A DNA stretch of 64,000 bases from CBDDDW01 sp965226805 (lineage in GTDB: Bacteria > Chloroflexota > Dehalococcoidia > Lucifugimonadales > JAGWBF01). The notes beneath the pieces were generated by a model, which searched no databases, was not told the origin of the DNA, and was given only the letters and a program-made list of their open reading frames with translations. Of the stretch, positions 16,602-25,839 are shown piece by piece (position 1 is the first letter of the stretch; every line of letters begins with the position of its first letter). Location: the NCBI GenBank assembly GCA_965226805.1, contig CBDDDW010000026.1, positions 62,001 to 126,000 of the forward strand, written 5' to 3'. The position numbers were made by a program, and so were the translations under genes.

Positions 16602-17102
16602 ATGAAGAAACGCTGGATCTTTGCTCTGCTTCTTGGAGGGGTCTTGGCCCTGGGGATCGCCGGTAGCGCCGTGCTGGCGCACGGGCGGGCAGGGGGTGAG
16701 AAATCGCATTCGGACCGTGTGGCCCGCGGTGGTGTGCTCGCTCACCTGAAGAGCGGCGATGGGGAATCGCGGTTGGGGAGCTTAGCATCTCGGGTAGCTG
16801 ATATACTGGAGTTGGAGGAACGACAAGTCCAGGACGCCTTCCATCAGGCCATCAGGGAGATGCGGGAGGGAAAGGTCCAACTGAAGCTGGACTGGGCTGT
16901 AGAGAATGGCAAGCTAACTCAGGAACAGGCGGATGAGTACCTGGAGTGGTTCAGGTCTCGCCCCGAGAGTTTCGCACCCGGTGTCCTGTCCCATAAATTC
17001 GGAAAGCCGGGATTCCACGGTGGCAAAGGGCGCCATGGCTTCAAGGGTCACGGTGGGAAGGCTGGAAAACATGATGCTGGAGAGTCGGCGACTGAGTCGT
17101 AA
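16602..17102 (+). CDS. Exported protein with helical domain and Gly/His/Lys-rich tail
   Basis: The 166-residue product starts with a clear signal peptide (MKKRWIFALLLGGVLALGIAGSAVLAHG, cleavage after AHG or AVLA). Then comes a helical domain (about residues 55-115: SRVADILELEERQVQDAFHQAIREMREGK ... LTQEQADEYLEWFRSRP) and a Gly/His/Lys-rich tail that could bind metal. I do not recognise a named family, but the LTQEQADEYLEWF pattern recurs in exported Chloroflexota proteins. GGGAGG gives a strong ribosome-binding site. It lies just before a two-component system and may be its target or sensor partner, like CpxP/Spy in other bacteria; this is inference. Confidence 0.75.
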   Translation: MKKRWIFALLLGGVLALGIAGSAVLAHGRAGGEKSHSDRVARGGVLAHLKSGDGESRLGSLASRVADILELEERQVQDAFHQAIREMREGKVQLKLDWAVENGKLTQEQADEYLEWFRSRPESFAPGVLSHKFGKPGFHGGKGRHGFKGHGGKAGKHDAGESATES

Positions 17103-17110
17103 TTGCCTGT

Positions 17111-17133
17111 CCCCTCTCCCTCAGGGAGAGGGG
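17111..17133. repeat. Perfect 10-bp hairpin of the CCCTCTCCC dispersed type
   Basis: CCCCTCTCCC and GGGAGAGGGG pair perfectly around a TCA loop, 9 bases after the stop of the exported protein. No U-run follows, so it may be an attenuating hairpin between that gene and the two-component system, or one copy of a dispersed hairpin family whose degenerate relatives occur at 7673-7694 and 11505-11615. Confidence 0.55.
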
Positions 17134-17198
17134 TGGCCGTAGTCCGGGGTGAGGGCAGAAGTGGTGAAACGGGCTAGGCTGCCAGAGGTGATAAAAGA

Positions 17199-17888
17199 GT
17201 GCCGAGCACGGTCCTGATAATCGAGGACGACCCTGATACCGTGGAACTCGTCCGCCTGTACCTGGCCCGCGATGGGCACAAGGTGGTGGCAACCGCGGAT
17301 GGCCGGGAAGGCCTCCGTCTCGCCAGGAGTGAGAGCCCGGACATGATAGTCCTGGACCTCATGATTCCCGGACTGCACGGACTGGAGGTATGCCGTATTC
17401 TCAGGCAGGAGTCCGAGGTGCCTATAGTCATGCTCACGGCCCGTGTAGAGGAGGAGGACCGCCTGGCCGGCCTGGACCTTGGCGCCGACGACTACGTCAC
17501 AAAACCCTTCAGCCCCAGGGAACTGGCCGCGCGAGTGCGGGCCGTGCTGCGGCGCTCGGCCCGAGATGAGCTGGAGAAGGGCCCCACCCAGCTGACATAC
17601 GCCGATGTTACCGTGGACCTGAACCTGCGGTTGGCGTACCTTGGCGGGACACAAGTCCGGCTTACGCCGACCGAGACCCGACTCCTCATCTTACTGATGC
17701 ACATGCCGGGCAGGGTGTTCACACGGGACCAGATCATCGAGCGGGTATTTGGCTACGACTTCGACGGATTTGACAGAACGGTGGATGCCCACGTCTCGAA
17801 CCTGCGCAGGAAGCTCGAGGCCGACCCTGAGAAACCCCGGTATATACACACGATTTACGGTATAGGGTACAAGTTCGGGAATGGCTAG
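17199..17888 (+). CDS. OmpR/PhoB-type response regulator
   Basis: The 229-residue protein has a receiver domain (about 1-120) with the acidic pair in IIEDDPDT, the phosphoacceptor Asp near residue 52 in MIVLDLMIPG, a conserved Thr in VIMLTAR-like IVMLTARVEE, and Lys in YVTKPFSPRE. A winged-helix DNA-binding domain (about 130-229) follows, with RLTPTETRLLILLM and VDAHVSNLRRKL. It is phosphorylated by the histidine kinase encoded next, with which it overlaps by 8 bases. GTG start with GAGGTG 8 bases upstream. The likely target is the promoter of the exported protein upstream. Confidence 0.95.
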   Translation: MPSTVLIIEDDPDTVELVRLYLARDGHKVVATADGREGLRLARSESPDMIVLDLMIPGLHGLEVCRILRQESEVPIVMLTARVEEEDRLAGLDLGADDYVTKPFSPRELAARVRAVLRRSARDELEKGPTQLTYADVTVDLNLRLAYLGGTQVRLTPTETRLLILLMHMPGRVFTRDQIIERVFGYDFDGFDRTVDAHVSNLRRKLEADPEKPRYIHTIYGIGYKFGNG

Positions 17889-19239
17889 CTGGCTATACAG
17901 CCTTCAGTTCCGGCTGATCGCGGGTTTCGCCCTTGTGCTCGCTCTCGCTCTCGGCAGCGTGAGCTGGTACGTCGGATACGCAGCCGATCAAGATGCCACA
18001 CAGTTTCAATCGGAGGTGGACGAAGCCAGGGTCACCCGGGTAGAACGAGTCTTTTCCGGACTATACTCGCCCCTGAGAGGATTTTCCGGGCTTCAGCCGG
18101 CCCTGGACCACGCCAGCGCCCTCTACAGGTGGCGCATCGTCGTGAGAGACAGCCAGGGACGAGTGATGGCGGACTCCCATCCGAAGTTCGATCCTCCTGG
18201 GAGAGGCGGCCGGCCGGGCCTTAGGGTTATCCCCATCGTGAGCAACGGGAGAATCGTGGGCTCTGTGTTGATGGCTCCCAGCGAGGCGCCGGAAGTGGTC
18301 CCGGAGCCCGCCGTATCCCGGCTGGTATCTACTCTGAACAACTCTCTCCTCTGGACCGGACTCATCGCGGGCGCCGCCGGGATCCTGCTGGTCTCTCTCC
18401 TGTCCCGGCGGCTTCTCACTCCCGTCCGGGCCCTCAGCACAGCTGCGAGACAGCTTGGACAAGGGGACTTTTCTCAGCGGGTGTCGATCTCGTCCACAGA
18501 CGAGATCGGACAGCTGGGGCGTACCTTTAATCTGATGGCGCAGAACTTGCAGACGTCGGAGCAGCAGCGACGGGACCTGGTGGCCGACGTGGCCCATGAG
18601 CTCAGGACGCCTATCTCGAACATACAGGGCTACCTGGAGGCGGTGAAGGACGGCCTTCTCCAGCCCGACTCTCCAACGATAGATACCATCCACCAGCAAG
18701 TGCTCCACCTGGCCCATCTGGTGGAGGACCTGAGGCTGCTGGCGCTGATGGAAGCCGGAGCGTTGCGCCTCGACCGGGAGCCCGACTCCCTGGAGGACTT
18801 ACTTGGGAGGTCGGTGGAAGCCGTTCGACCCCGGGCCGAATCCGGCGGCATCTCCCTCTCTCTTGAAATCCCGAGGGATTTCCCGCTGGTCATGATGGAC
18901 AGGACACGCATCTCCCAGGTGGTAGCTAACCTGCTGGACAACGCGATGTTTCACACTCCCGCGGGTGGCCGGGTCAAGGTGGAGGCAGAGGTGATCCAGG
19001 GGACCTGGGCCGCCGTCGCCGTGACAGATACCGGCGAAGGGATACCTCCAGAAGAGACTCAGCTAGTCTTCGAGCGCTTCCACAGGGTCGATCCCTCCCG
19101 GGCCAGGTCCACCGGTGGGGTCGGCCTGGGGCTGACCATCGCCAAACAATTAATCGAGGCTCACGGTGGCAGCATCCACGCCGAGAGCCCCCCCGGCGCG
19201 GGAAGCCGGTTCATTTTCGAGCTGCCATTGGCGAGCTAG
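17881..19239 (+). CDS. Sensor histidine kinase with HAMP domain
   Basis: A 452-residue membrane kinase: first membrane segment about 10-30, an extracytoplasmic sensor of about 125 residues, second membrane segment about 155-176, HAMP linker (RRLLTPVRALSTAARQLGQGDFSQRV), HisKA dimerisation helix with the phosphorylated His near residue 239 (VAHELRTPISNIQGYLE), and the ATPase domain with N box NLLDNAMFHTP, G1 DTGEGIPPEE, F box FERFHRVDPSR and G2 GGVGLGLTIAKQLIEAHGG. The ligand is unknown. Coupled translation with the response regulator makes them a pair. Confidence 0.95.
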   Translation: MASWLYSLQFRLIAGFALVLALALGSVSWYVGYAADQDATQFQSEVDEARVTRVERVFSGLYSPLRGFSGLQPALDHASALYRWRIVVRDSQGRVMADSHPKFDPPGRGGRPGLRVIPIVSNGRIVGSVLMAPSEAPEVVPEPAVSRLVSTLNNSLLWTGLIAGAAGILLVSLLSRRLLTPVRALSTAARQLGQGDFSQRVSISSTDEIGQLGRTFNLMAQNLQTSEQQRRDLVADVAHELRTPISNIQGYLEAVKDGLLQPDSPTIDTIHQQVLHLAHLVEDLRLLALMEAGALRLDREPDSLEDLLGRSVEAVRPRAESGGISLSLEIPRDFPLVMMDRTRISQVVANLLDNAMFHTPAGGRVKVEAEVIQGTWAAVAVTDTGEGIPPEETQLVFERFHRVDPSRARSTGGVGLGLTIAKQLIEAHGGSIHAESPPGAGSRFIFELPLAS

Positions 19240-19275
19240 TGGCCTGTATCGGCAAAACTTGTGATTGGCACGAAT

Positions 19276-19395
19276 GTCGTTCTGAGCCCCTTTGGCTGTG
19301 CTCAGGGTAAACTCGGCGAAGGGTCTGGGGAGGTAGCGGATCCGTCCTGTCAACTCAACCCCCGCCACCAGATTCTTCGCTCCGCTCAGAATGAC
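19276..19395. repeat. Dispersed GTC(A)TTCTGAGC palindromic repeat
   Basis: The block starts GTCGTTCTGAGCCCC and ends CTCCGCTCAGAATGAC, with an inner AGATTCTTCG; the ends are roughly inverted copies. A related unit is at 37385-37470. It lies between two convergent genes (histidine kinase and metH) in an otherwise empty 333-base gap and could act as a bidirectional terminator. Confidence 0.6.
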
Positions 19396-19572
19396 AAGTT
19401 TTTGACGGGGCATCCACTAGTTCAACCCAAAACTGGAATGCCCCGCTCCGCCCGAGTGCGAATCCTCAATTGGACGCTGAGGTGATTCCACATCCTTGGG
19501 AGGTAGACCAGCGACGCTGGTTTGGGATCCCTCAGATCAGCCTAGCGGCAAATGGAGCCGTCACCGCCCCGA

Positions 19573-22500
19573 TTAGAAGGAGGCGATCTCCTTCTCGAGC
19601 CGCTCGATGTCCTGCTCGCTGAGGTTGAAGTACCTGGCATCCGGGTGGTGGAACACCAGGGCCGAGACCGAGGCCTCGGGGTCCATCATGTATCCTTCGG
19701 TCAGCTCCACGTCGAGGTTGTCCGAGACCTTCAGCAGTCTAAAGAGCTGTTCCTGGTCTTCGAGACGGGGGCAAGCGGGGTAGCCAAAGGAGTACCGGCG
19801 GCCCCGGTACTGGGTACTGAAGAGGTCCTTATGGGTAATTCCCGGAGGGTCCCCGAAGCCCCACATCTGTCGAATCTGCTGGTGAAGCAGCTCGGCGAAG
19901 GCTTCAGCGGACTCGATGGCCAGTGCATGCATGATATGTGAGTTGAGGAACTCGCCCTCCTCTTTCCAGCGGTCCGCCAGGGCACGCACTCCGCTTCCGA
20001 TGGTAGTCACGAACATCGTGAGATAGTCCGTGCGGCCCGATCCTGCGGGAAGGACATAGCCGCTGAGACAGAGACCCGTCCGCCGGGTATCGCGACCAAA
20101 GTAGAAACGCTCGAGGACGGTTTCCCCGTCGGCCGCGTAGACCAGGAGCCACGGGCCATCCGACCGGACCGGGAAGAACTTGAATATGGCGTTGGCCGTG
20201 ATATCCGGCTGTGCCAGCATCATATCTTCCACACGGCGCACTGCGTCGCGCAGCTCCAGAGCGGCCGGCTCTTCGGACGCGAGGGCGTCGGCGAAGCGGC
20301 CTTTGAATCCCAGGTGGCGGACGTACAGCATTTGCGGGTTGATATAGGGAAAGATCTTCTCCAGATCGTAGTCGAGCAGCACGTGGGGGAGAAGGTCGGG
20401 CGGTGTGGGTATCTCGAAGTCATGTCGGACCACCTCCTGCTGGACGGCCTGAGAAGCCTGGTCCGTATCGGAAGGCCGGGCCTCCTGCTCGGCCTTCAGC
20501 AGCTTTTCGGTCTCCGACGCCAGGGCGGCCGCCAACCGCTCCCGCTCGTCGGCCTCCTGGATGGTGTTGGCCAGGGCCAGGCCCGTCATGGCGTCCGAGG
20601 CATACGCCACCAGCCCACCGTACTCCGGAGCGATACGGATCCGGGTGAACCTGTTGGACAGGGCCGCGCCACCAACCAGTATGGGACTATCCACCCCTGA
20701 CTGGCGGAAATCCCGTACCGTCTCGACCATCATCTGGGCCGACTTCACCAGCAATCCGGAGAGCCCGATGATGTCCGGGTGATGCTTCTCATAGGCATCG
20801 ATTAGATCCTGGGGCGGTACCCTGATCCCCAGGTTGACCACCCGGTATCCATTATTGGATATGATGATGTCCACCAGGTTCTTGCCGATGTCGTGTACGT
20901 CCCCCTTCACAGTGGCCAGTATGACCTTTCCCTTGGTCGCGGCGTCTACCCGGTCCATATAGGGCTCCAGGTGGGCTACCGCGAACTTCATTGCCTCGGC
21001 GGATTGGAGCACCTCGGCCACAATCAGCTGATTGGCGTTGAACTGACGGCCCACTTCGTCCATCCCGGCCATTAGAGGCCCATTTATGATTTCCAGCGGC
21101 GTGCGGTCCTTCAGCGCCATGTCCAGGTCTTCGTTGAGCCCCTCTTTGGTGCCATCGATAATGGCCAGAGCCAGACGCTCATCCAGAGGAAGGTTGCTTC
21201 GCTCCTGAAAGCTGGCTTTGGGAGCTTTATCCCGGAAATGGGCCGCGAAAGCCGCCACAGGGTCTTCGCCCTTATACCAGATCAGGTCCTCGGCAAGCCG
21301 TCGCTCCTCTTCCGGTATGGATGAGTACCTCTGCAACAGCTCTGAGTTGATGATAGCCATGTCCAGACCGGCCTGCACGCAGTGGTAAAGGAATACAGAG
21401 TTGAGCACTTCGCGGCCCGCCGCGGGCAGCCCAAAGGACACATTGGATATGCCAAGGATGGTTTTCGTATCCGGTAGGGCTTCCTTGATCAGGCGGACTC
21501 CTTCGACGGTCTCCGCGCCGGAGCCGATGTAGTTCTCGTCTCCCGTACCCACGGGAAACACGAGGGGGTCGAATATGATGTCCTGGGGAAGGACCCCGTA
21601 CTTTTCCGTCAGGATCTTATGCGACCGTTGCGCGACCTCCAGCTTGCGTTGTCGGGTGATAGCCTGGGCCTGGGCCTTATCCTCGTCGATGCAGCCCACG
21701 ACAAGGGCGGCGCCGTAGCGCCGGGCAAGAGGCACCACGGCCTCAAAACGGTCTTCTCCGTCTTCCAGGTTTATGGAATTAATGATCGACTTCCCCTGAA
21801 GCCGCTTCAGGGATTCCTCGATCACCTTAGAGTCCGTGGAGTCGATCATGATGGGGACTTTGACCTTCCTGGTCAGAAGGTCGAGGAACTTTCTCACGTC
21901 GGTAAGTTCGTCCCTGTCCGGGTCCTGGAGGCAAACGTCCAGTATGTGGGCCCCACCCCGCACCTGCCGCCGTCCAATCTCGGCGCCCTCCTCGAAGGAC
22001 CCCTCGTTTATGAGCCTGCGGAAACGGCGGCTGCCCAGGACATTGGTGCGTTCGCCGACGACGGCCGGCCTCAGGTCCTCGTCGATCACCAGGGCTTCGA
22101 TTCCCGAGAGCCTGGTGTCGGAGGAGTGGCCGGGTACCCGTGGAGGCTGCTGGGCGGAAGTCTCGGCGAGCAAGCGGATATGCTCCGGTCCAGTGCCGCA
22201 GCAGCCGCCCACCAGGTTGACCCACCCATTCCTGACGAACCGACCCAGGGTCTCCGCCATCATCTCGGGAGTCTCGTTATACTTCCCTCGCTCATCCGGC
22301 AAGCCGGCATTGGGGACGCAGGCAACGGGAAAGCGAGATAGGCCGGCCAGGGTGCGTACGTGATCGGTCATGAATCCGGGCCCGGTGGCACAGTTGAAGC
22401 CTATCCACAAGAGGTCTCGGTGGGCAAGGGATGTGTATAGTGCCTCGGCGTCCTGCCCCGCCAGCAACGTTCCCATCGGCTCAATGGTGCCCTGGACGGC

Positions 22501-23082
22501 CGCCGGCACCTGAAGGCCCAGCTCTGCCAGTGCCCTGTCGATGCCTTCCAGCCCCGCCTTAATGTTAATCGTATCCTGGCCTGTCTCGAGAAGGAGTACG
22601 TCCACCCCGCCCTCCACCAGCCCAGTGGCCTGCTCGCGGTAGGCCTCCGCCAGCTCGTCGAAGGATATGCCGCCTGTGACAGAAATGGCCCTGGTCGTGG
22701 GACCCATGGAACCGGCCACGAAGCGGGGTTTCTCCGGGGTGCCGGCGGCGTCGGCCAGCCGGCGGGCAAGGAGAGCAGCCTCTCTGTTGATGCGCTGGGC
22801 TTCGTGGGCCAGGTCGTATTCCGAGAGGACCACGGCCGTTGCCCCGAAGGTGTTGGTCTCCAGAATATCGGCGCCTGCGTCCAGATAGCCCTGGTGGATG
22901 TCGGCAATGACCTCGGGCCTGGTCAGCACGAGATATTCGTTACAACCTTCGTACTCCGCCCCTCCGAAATCATCGGGTCCCAGCTGGCGCTCCTGGATCG
23001 CGGTGCCCATGGCCCCGTCGATTATAAGAATCCGCTCCTTGAGGAGCGATCTCAGAGTATCGATTCGCCCGGTGCTTCTCAA
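19573..23082 (-). CDS. metH: Cobalamin-dependent methionine synthase
   Basis: At 1169 residues this is full-length MetH. Modules in order: homocysteine-binding barrel (about 1-310) with zinc ligands in GFNCATGPG and GGCCGTGPEH; methyltetrahydrofolate-binding barrel from about 340 (ERTNVLGSRRFRRLI); cobalamin cap and binding domains with the axial-His motif DVHDIGKN near residue 726; and the SAM-dependent reactivation domain (about 890-1169, ending in GYPACPRLEDQEQLFRLL). It makes methionine from homocysteine using methyl-THF. The start is TTG with GGGGAGG upstream. No cobalamin riboswitch was recognised in the short leader. Confidence 0.97.
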   Translation of the reverse strand: MRSTGRIDTLRSLLKERILIIDGAMGTAIQERQLGPDDFGGAEYEGCNEYLVLTRPEVIADIHQGYLDAGADILETNTFGATAVVLSEYDLAHEAQRINREAALLARRLADAAGTPEKPRFVAGSMGPTTRAISVTGGISFDELAEAYREQATGLVEGGVDVLLLETGQDTINIKAGLEGIDRALAELGLQVPAAVQGTIEPMGTLLAGQDAEALYTSLAHRDLLWIGFNCATGPGFMTDHVRTLAGLSRFPVACVPNAGLPDERGKYNETPEMMAETLGRFVRNGWVNLVGGCCGTGPEHIRLLAETSAQQPPRVPGHSSDTRLSGIEALVIDEDLRPAVVGERTNVLGSRRFRRLINEGSFEEGAEIGRRQVRGGAHILDVCLQDPDRDELTDVRKFLDLLTRKVKVPIMIDSTDSKVIEESLKRLQGKSIINSINLEDGEDRFEAVVPLARRYGAALVVGCIDEDKAQAQAITRQRKLEVAQRSHKILTEKYGVLPQDIIFDPLVFPVGTGDENYIGSGAETVEGVRLIKEALPDTKTILGISNVSFGLPAAGREVLNSVFLYHCVQAGLDMAIINSELLQRYSSIPEEERRLAEDLIWYKGEDPVAAFAAHFRDKAPKASFQERSNLPLDERLALAIIDGTKEGLNEDLDMALKDRTPLEIINGPLMAGMDEVGRQFNANQLIVAEVLQSAEAMKFAVAHLEPYMDRVDAATKGKVILATVKGDVHDIGKNLVDIIISNNGYRVVNLGIRVPPQDLIDAYEKHHPDIIGLSGLLVKSAQMMVETVRDFRQSGVDSPILVGGAALSNRFTRIRIAPEYGGLVAYASDAMTGLALANTIQEADERERLAAALASETEKLLKAEQEARPSDTDQASQAVQQEVVRHDFEIPTPPDLLPHVLLDYDLEKIFPYINPQMLYVRHLGFKGRFADALASEEPAALELRDAVRRVEDMMLAQPDITANAIFKFFPVRSDGPWLLVYAADGETVLERFYFGRDTRRTGLCLSGYVLPAGSGRTDYLTMFVTTIGSGVRALADRWKEEGEFLNSHIMHALAIESAEAFAELLHQQIRQMWGFGDPPGITHKDLFSTQYRGRRYSFGYPACPRLEDQEQLFRLLKVSDNLDVELTEGYMMDPEASVSALVFHHPDARYFNLSEQDIERLEKEIASF

Positions 23083-23115
23083 CCATCCTCCCCGCGACCC
23101 TAGCTGTCAGATACC

Positions 23116-23124
23116 ATTATAGCA
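23116..23124 (-). promoter_or_regulatory. Extended -10 promoter element of metH
   Basis: On the minus strand TGCTATAAT is a perfect extended -10 (TGnTATAAT) about 34 bases before the metH start. No good -35 box stands at the right distance, which is usual for extended -10 promoters. Confidence 0.55.
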
Positions 23125-23202
23125 TGGGCGCCCCGTAAAATTGACGGAATCCGCCGTCTGTCCGTTGGGCCGCGCCATCGTCTCCTCTACCGAACGAGCC
23201 GC

Positions 23203-23211
23203 TGGTATAAT
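23203..23211 (+). promoter_or_regulatory. Extended -10 promoter element of the alpha/beta hydrolase gene
   Basis: TGGTATAAT is a perfect extended -10 on the plus strand, 40 bases before the predicted TTG start of the hydrolase. It mirrors the metH element on the other strand, so the two genes have divergent promoters of the same type. Confidence 0.55.
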
Positions 23212-23251
23212 ATGGGTGTGCACCTGAGAACCTAGGTGATACAAAGACCTC

Positions 23252-24445
23252 TTGAGAGTATCTGGCAGGATTCTACGCTGGTTCCTACTCCGGGTGACCG
23301 TCGCTTTCGGGGTCATGGTCTTCTGCATCTACGCCTTCCTCTCGGCCACCCCACAAGGAGCGACCACGGTCAAGTCGGTCCTCTTCGTAACCCAGGTGAT
23401 GCCCTTAGTTGTAAAGCCCATGGAGTGGGTGACATCCGACCCAATCAGGGAGGTCGTGCACTTCCCGATCACCAACGGGCAGGGCGAGGCCGATGTGTAC
23501 CGCATCCCGGACGGCAAGAAGCGTGCCGCGATACTGGTCTTCCTGGGGGTCAATCCTGCTCCGAGGGACGACGAGCGGGTCGTTGACCTGGGGAACGGTC
23601 TGGCACGTGCGGGCTTCGTCGCCATGTTCCCCTGGTCACCGACCATGATGGAGAAGAGGATCAGCCCGGAGGAGCCCGATAACCTGGTATGGGCCTTCAA
23701 ACACCTCCAGGGGCTGGACTACGTAGACCCGGAGCGGGGGGGGATGGGTGGGTTCTGCGTTGGAGCTTCGATAGCCCTGGTGGCAGCCTCTGATCCACGC
23801 ATCAGCGACGACGTAGACTTCGTCAGCGCCTTCGGCGCATATTACGACGTAGGGGACCTGCTGATCCAGATCGCCACCAACCGCAGCTTCTATGATGGCA
23901 CGGCGGAGCCCTGGGAACCCCGAAGCCTGACCGAGGAGGTCTTCACGAACCAACTGATCGAAGGCCTGGATGCAGACAGGGGCGAGGACCGGGACCTGTT
24001 AACTCGCATATTCATACAGAAGGCACCCGCCGTAGACCAGGAGATTCAGGAGCTTTCGCTGGAGGGGATGGCAGTCTACCGGCTGCTGCGGTCCCTGACG
24101 GCGCGGGACGAGGAGCAAAAGTTAAGTCTGGCGAAGGCCGAAGAGTACCTTCAGGACCTACCGGCCGGCCTTCTTCGGGATTTCGACAAGATTTCTCCCA
24201 GCACCAACATACGTAACTTGAAGGCGCGGCTGCTGATTGCCCACGACAGGGAAGACGACGCCGTTCCGGTGGAGGAATCCCGCCGGCTGGTGGACTCCAT
24301 CTCCGGCCGGGGCGACTTTAAATACACAGAGTTCTCCTTCTTCTCTCACGTGACTCCGGACAGGCCGGTGGGGCCCGTCACCTTCGTGAAGGAGGCTTTC
24401 AAGCTCTTCCGTTACGCTTATGGCATCATAGACTTGACTAGCTGA
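23252..24445 (+). CDS. Membrane-anchored alpha/beta hydrolase (dienelactone-hydrolase-like)
   Basis: The 397-residue protein has an N-terminal membrane anchor (about residues 8-30) and an alpha/beta-hydrolase domain. The nucleophile elbow is GFCVGAS, with Cys as nucleophile, as in dienelactone hydrolases. The acid is probably in IAHDREDDAVP and the base His in FSFFSHVTP. Between residues about 205 and 300 lies a helical insertion larger than in typical dienelactone hydrolases. The substrate is unknown. The start is uncertain: a TTG at 23252 is used, and the nearest AGGTGA is 12 bases away. Confidence 0.75.
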   Translation: MRVSGRILRWFLLRVTVAFGVMVFCIYAFLSATPQGATTVKSVLFVTQVMPLVVKPMEWVTSDPIREVVHFPITNGQGEADVYRIPDGKKRAAILVFLGVNPAPRDDERVVDLGNGLARAGFVAMFPWSPTMMEKRISPEEPDNLVWAFKHLQGLDYVDPERGGMGGFCVGASIALVAASDPRISDDVDFVSAFGAYYDVGDLLIQIATNRSFYDGTAEPWEPRSLTEEVFTNQLIEGLDADRGEDRDLLTRIFIQKAPAVDQEIQELSLEGMAVYRLLRSLTARDEEQKLSLAKAEEYLQDLPAGLLRDFDKISPSTNIRNLKARLLIAHDREDDAVPVEESRRLVDSISGRGDFKYTEFSFFSHVTPDRPVGPVTFVKEAFKLFRYAYGIIDLTS

Positions 24446-24759
24446 GCGACCTGAGGGCACTGCCGCTGGACGCTAATTAAGGCTTCACTCCTAACGCGCG
24501 GAAAACGGGCAAGCTCACAGCCGCCGGGAATCGCTCAATATCCCAGGCATGCCAAGCTGCTCTGAGGTTTCCTGGCTATCTCGCGGGGTTTCCCCACCCT
24601 GCTGAAGTGCAACTGGGCGGTAGACGCGTGCGCGGGTCTTGCCCTCAGGGGCTAGAGCTCCGAGTTCAACCATATTAGCTGCTCTCAAGACCTGTTCCGG
24701 CTGTTAGTCGGAATGTGCTAGAATTGATCCACATAATCAATGGATACAAGGGTGTTAAG
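24446..24759. other. Intergenic stretch without recognised features
   Basis: I see no supported gene, RNA or clear repeat here. The last bases contain AAGGGTG, which serves as ribosome-binding site of the next gene. Confidence 0.4.
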
Positions 24760-25830
24760 ATGCCGCGGAATTACTGGATGGTGGTTACTGGCCTTGAGAA
24801 TTTTCGGATCACCCGCCGGCACGGATTCAAAGTACAAGGCCTGAAATCCCAGCACCAAAGGAAGATGCAGCGGATAGAGCCGGGGGACAGGATCCTCTAT
24901 TACGTGGACGCAGGGAAAAATTTCGCCGCGACTGCTACCGCCAAATCACGTTACTTCGAAGACCACACGCCCATCTGGAACAAAGAGGGCTCCGCCAACT
25001 GGAATTTCAGGATGCACGTCCAGCCGGACCTTGTCCTGGACGAGTTCGAGTTTATGGACGCCTGTCAGCTGGCCCCGAGGCTGGACTACGTGCGCAAGTG
25101 GCAGCCCGAGGACTGGTATCTGGCGTTTGCCCAGAGTAGCCTCCACCTCTTGCCCAAGAAGGACTTCATGCTGATCGAGGAGGAGATGCGGAAGGTGAAA
25201 GCCAAGCGCTCTCCACGGTTTGGCAGAGGTCCAACTGGCGACCGCCGAGGCCCTCGGGCTAGTCAGCCCCAGGCGGCTCCAGTGGGGGTTCCGGTTGAGC
25301 CTGAGACCGATGGGCAGGCTCTGGTCCACGGCGATGAGCCTCCTCCAGAGCAGCCGACGACCGATGGGCAGGCCCAGGTTCACGACGAGCTTCCTCCAGA
25401 GCAGCTGACGGCCGATGGGCAGGCTCTGATTCACGACGAGCCTCCTCCACGGGAGGAGACGACCGATGGGCAGGCCCAGGTTCACGGCGAGGTTCCTCCA
25501 GCGCAGCCGACGGCCGATGAGCACGCCCAGGTTCTCGACGAGCCTCCTCCAGAGCGGCCGACGACCGATGGGCAGGCTCTGGTCCACGGCGACGAGCTTC
25601 CTCCAGAGCAGCCGACGGCCGATGAGCAAGCCCAGGTTCACGACGGGCCTCCTCCACGGGAGGAGACGACCGATGGGCAGGCCGAGGTTCTCGACGAGCC
25701 TCCTCCACAGGAGCCGACGGCAGATGGGCAGGCCCAGGTTCAAGACGAGCTTCCTCCAGAGCAGCCTCCATCTCCTCCACAACCTGAGGATCCCCTTCCC
25801 GAACCAGCGCCTCGTTCAGGGCCCGAATAG
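24760..25830 (+). CDS. EVE-domain protein with acidic Pro-rich tandem repeats
   Basis: Residues about 1-145 form an EVE (PUA-like) domain: MPRNYWMVVTGLENF at the start, then KMQRIEPGDRILYYV, the hydrophobic core FAATATAKS and the C-terminal helix. EVE domains bind modified bases in DNA or RNA. A basic linker (KVKAKRSPRFGRGPTGDRRG) is followed by about nine degenerate repeats of 17-18 residues of the type TDGQAQVHDEPPPEQPT (residues about 183-337) and a PPSPPQPEDP tail. The start ATG at 24760 is preferred over an upstream in-frame start because EVE domains begin right there. The TAG stop is directly abutted by the left end of an IS3-type element, so the original C-terminus may have been lost. 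Confidence 0.75.
   Translation: MPRNYWMVVTGLENFRITRRHGFKVQGLKSQHQRKMQRIEPGDRILYYVDAGKNFAATATAKSRYFEDHTPIWNKEGSANWNFRMHVQPDLVLDEFEFMDACQLAPRLDYVRKWQPEDWYLAFAQSSLHLLPKKDFMLIEEEMRKVKAKRSPRFGRGPTGDRRGPRASQPQAAPVGVPVEPETDGQALVHGDEPPPEQPTTDGQAQVHDELPPEQLTADGQALIHDEPPPREETTDGQAQVHGEVPPAQPTADEHAQVLDEPPPERPTTDGQALVHGDELPPEQPTADEQAQVHDGPPPREETTDGQAEVLDEPPPQEPTADGQAQVQDELPPEQPPSPPQPEDPLPEPAPRSGPE
25306..25770 (+). repeat. Coding tandem repeat, about nine units of 51-54 bp
   Basis: Units encode (T/A)D(G/E)(Q/H)A(Q/L/E)(V/I)xxx(E/D)xPPxx(x)T. Adjacent units alternate TDG and ADG starts, suggesting expansion in pairs. This is a minisatellite within the EVE-protein gene and is expected to vary in copy number. 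Confidence 0.85.
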
Positions 25831-25839
25831 TGTTGGGTG

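Noticed and set aside
23100..23250. Cobalamin or SAM riboswitch before metH
   Set aside because: The metH leader is only about 25 bases from the extended -10, too short for either riboswitch.
25306..25770. Regular 51-54-base repeats that could suggest a CRISPR array
   Set aside because: They are tandem with no unique spacers, stay in frame, and encode a 17-18-residue protein repeat.
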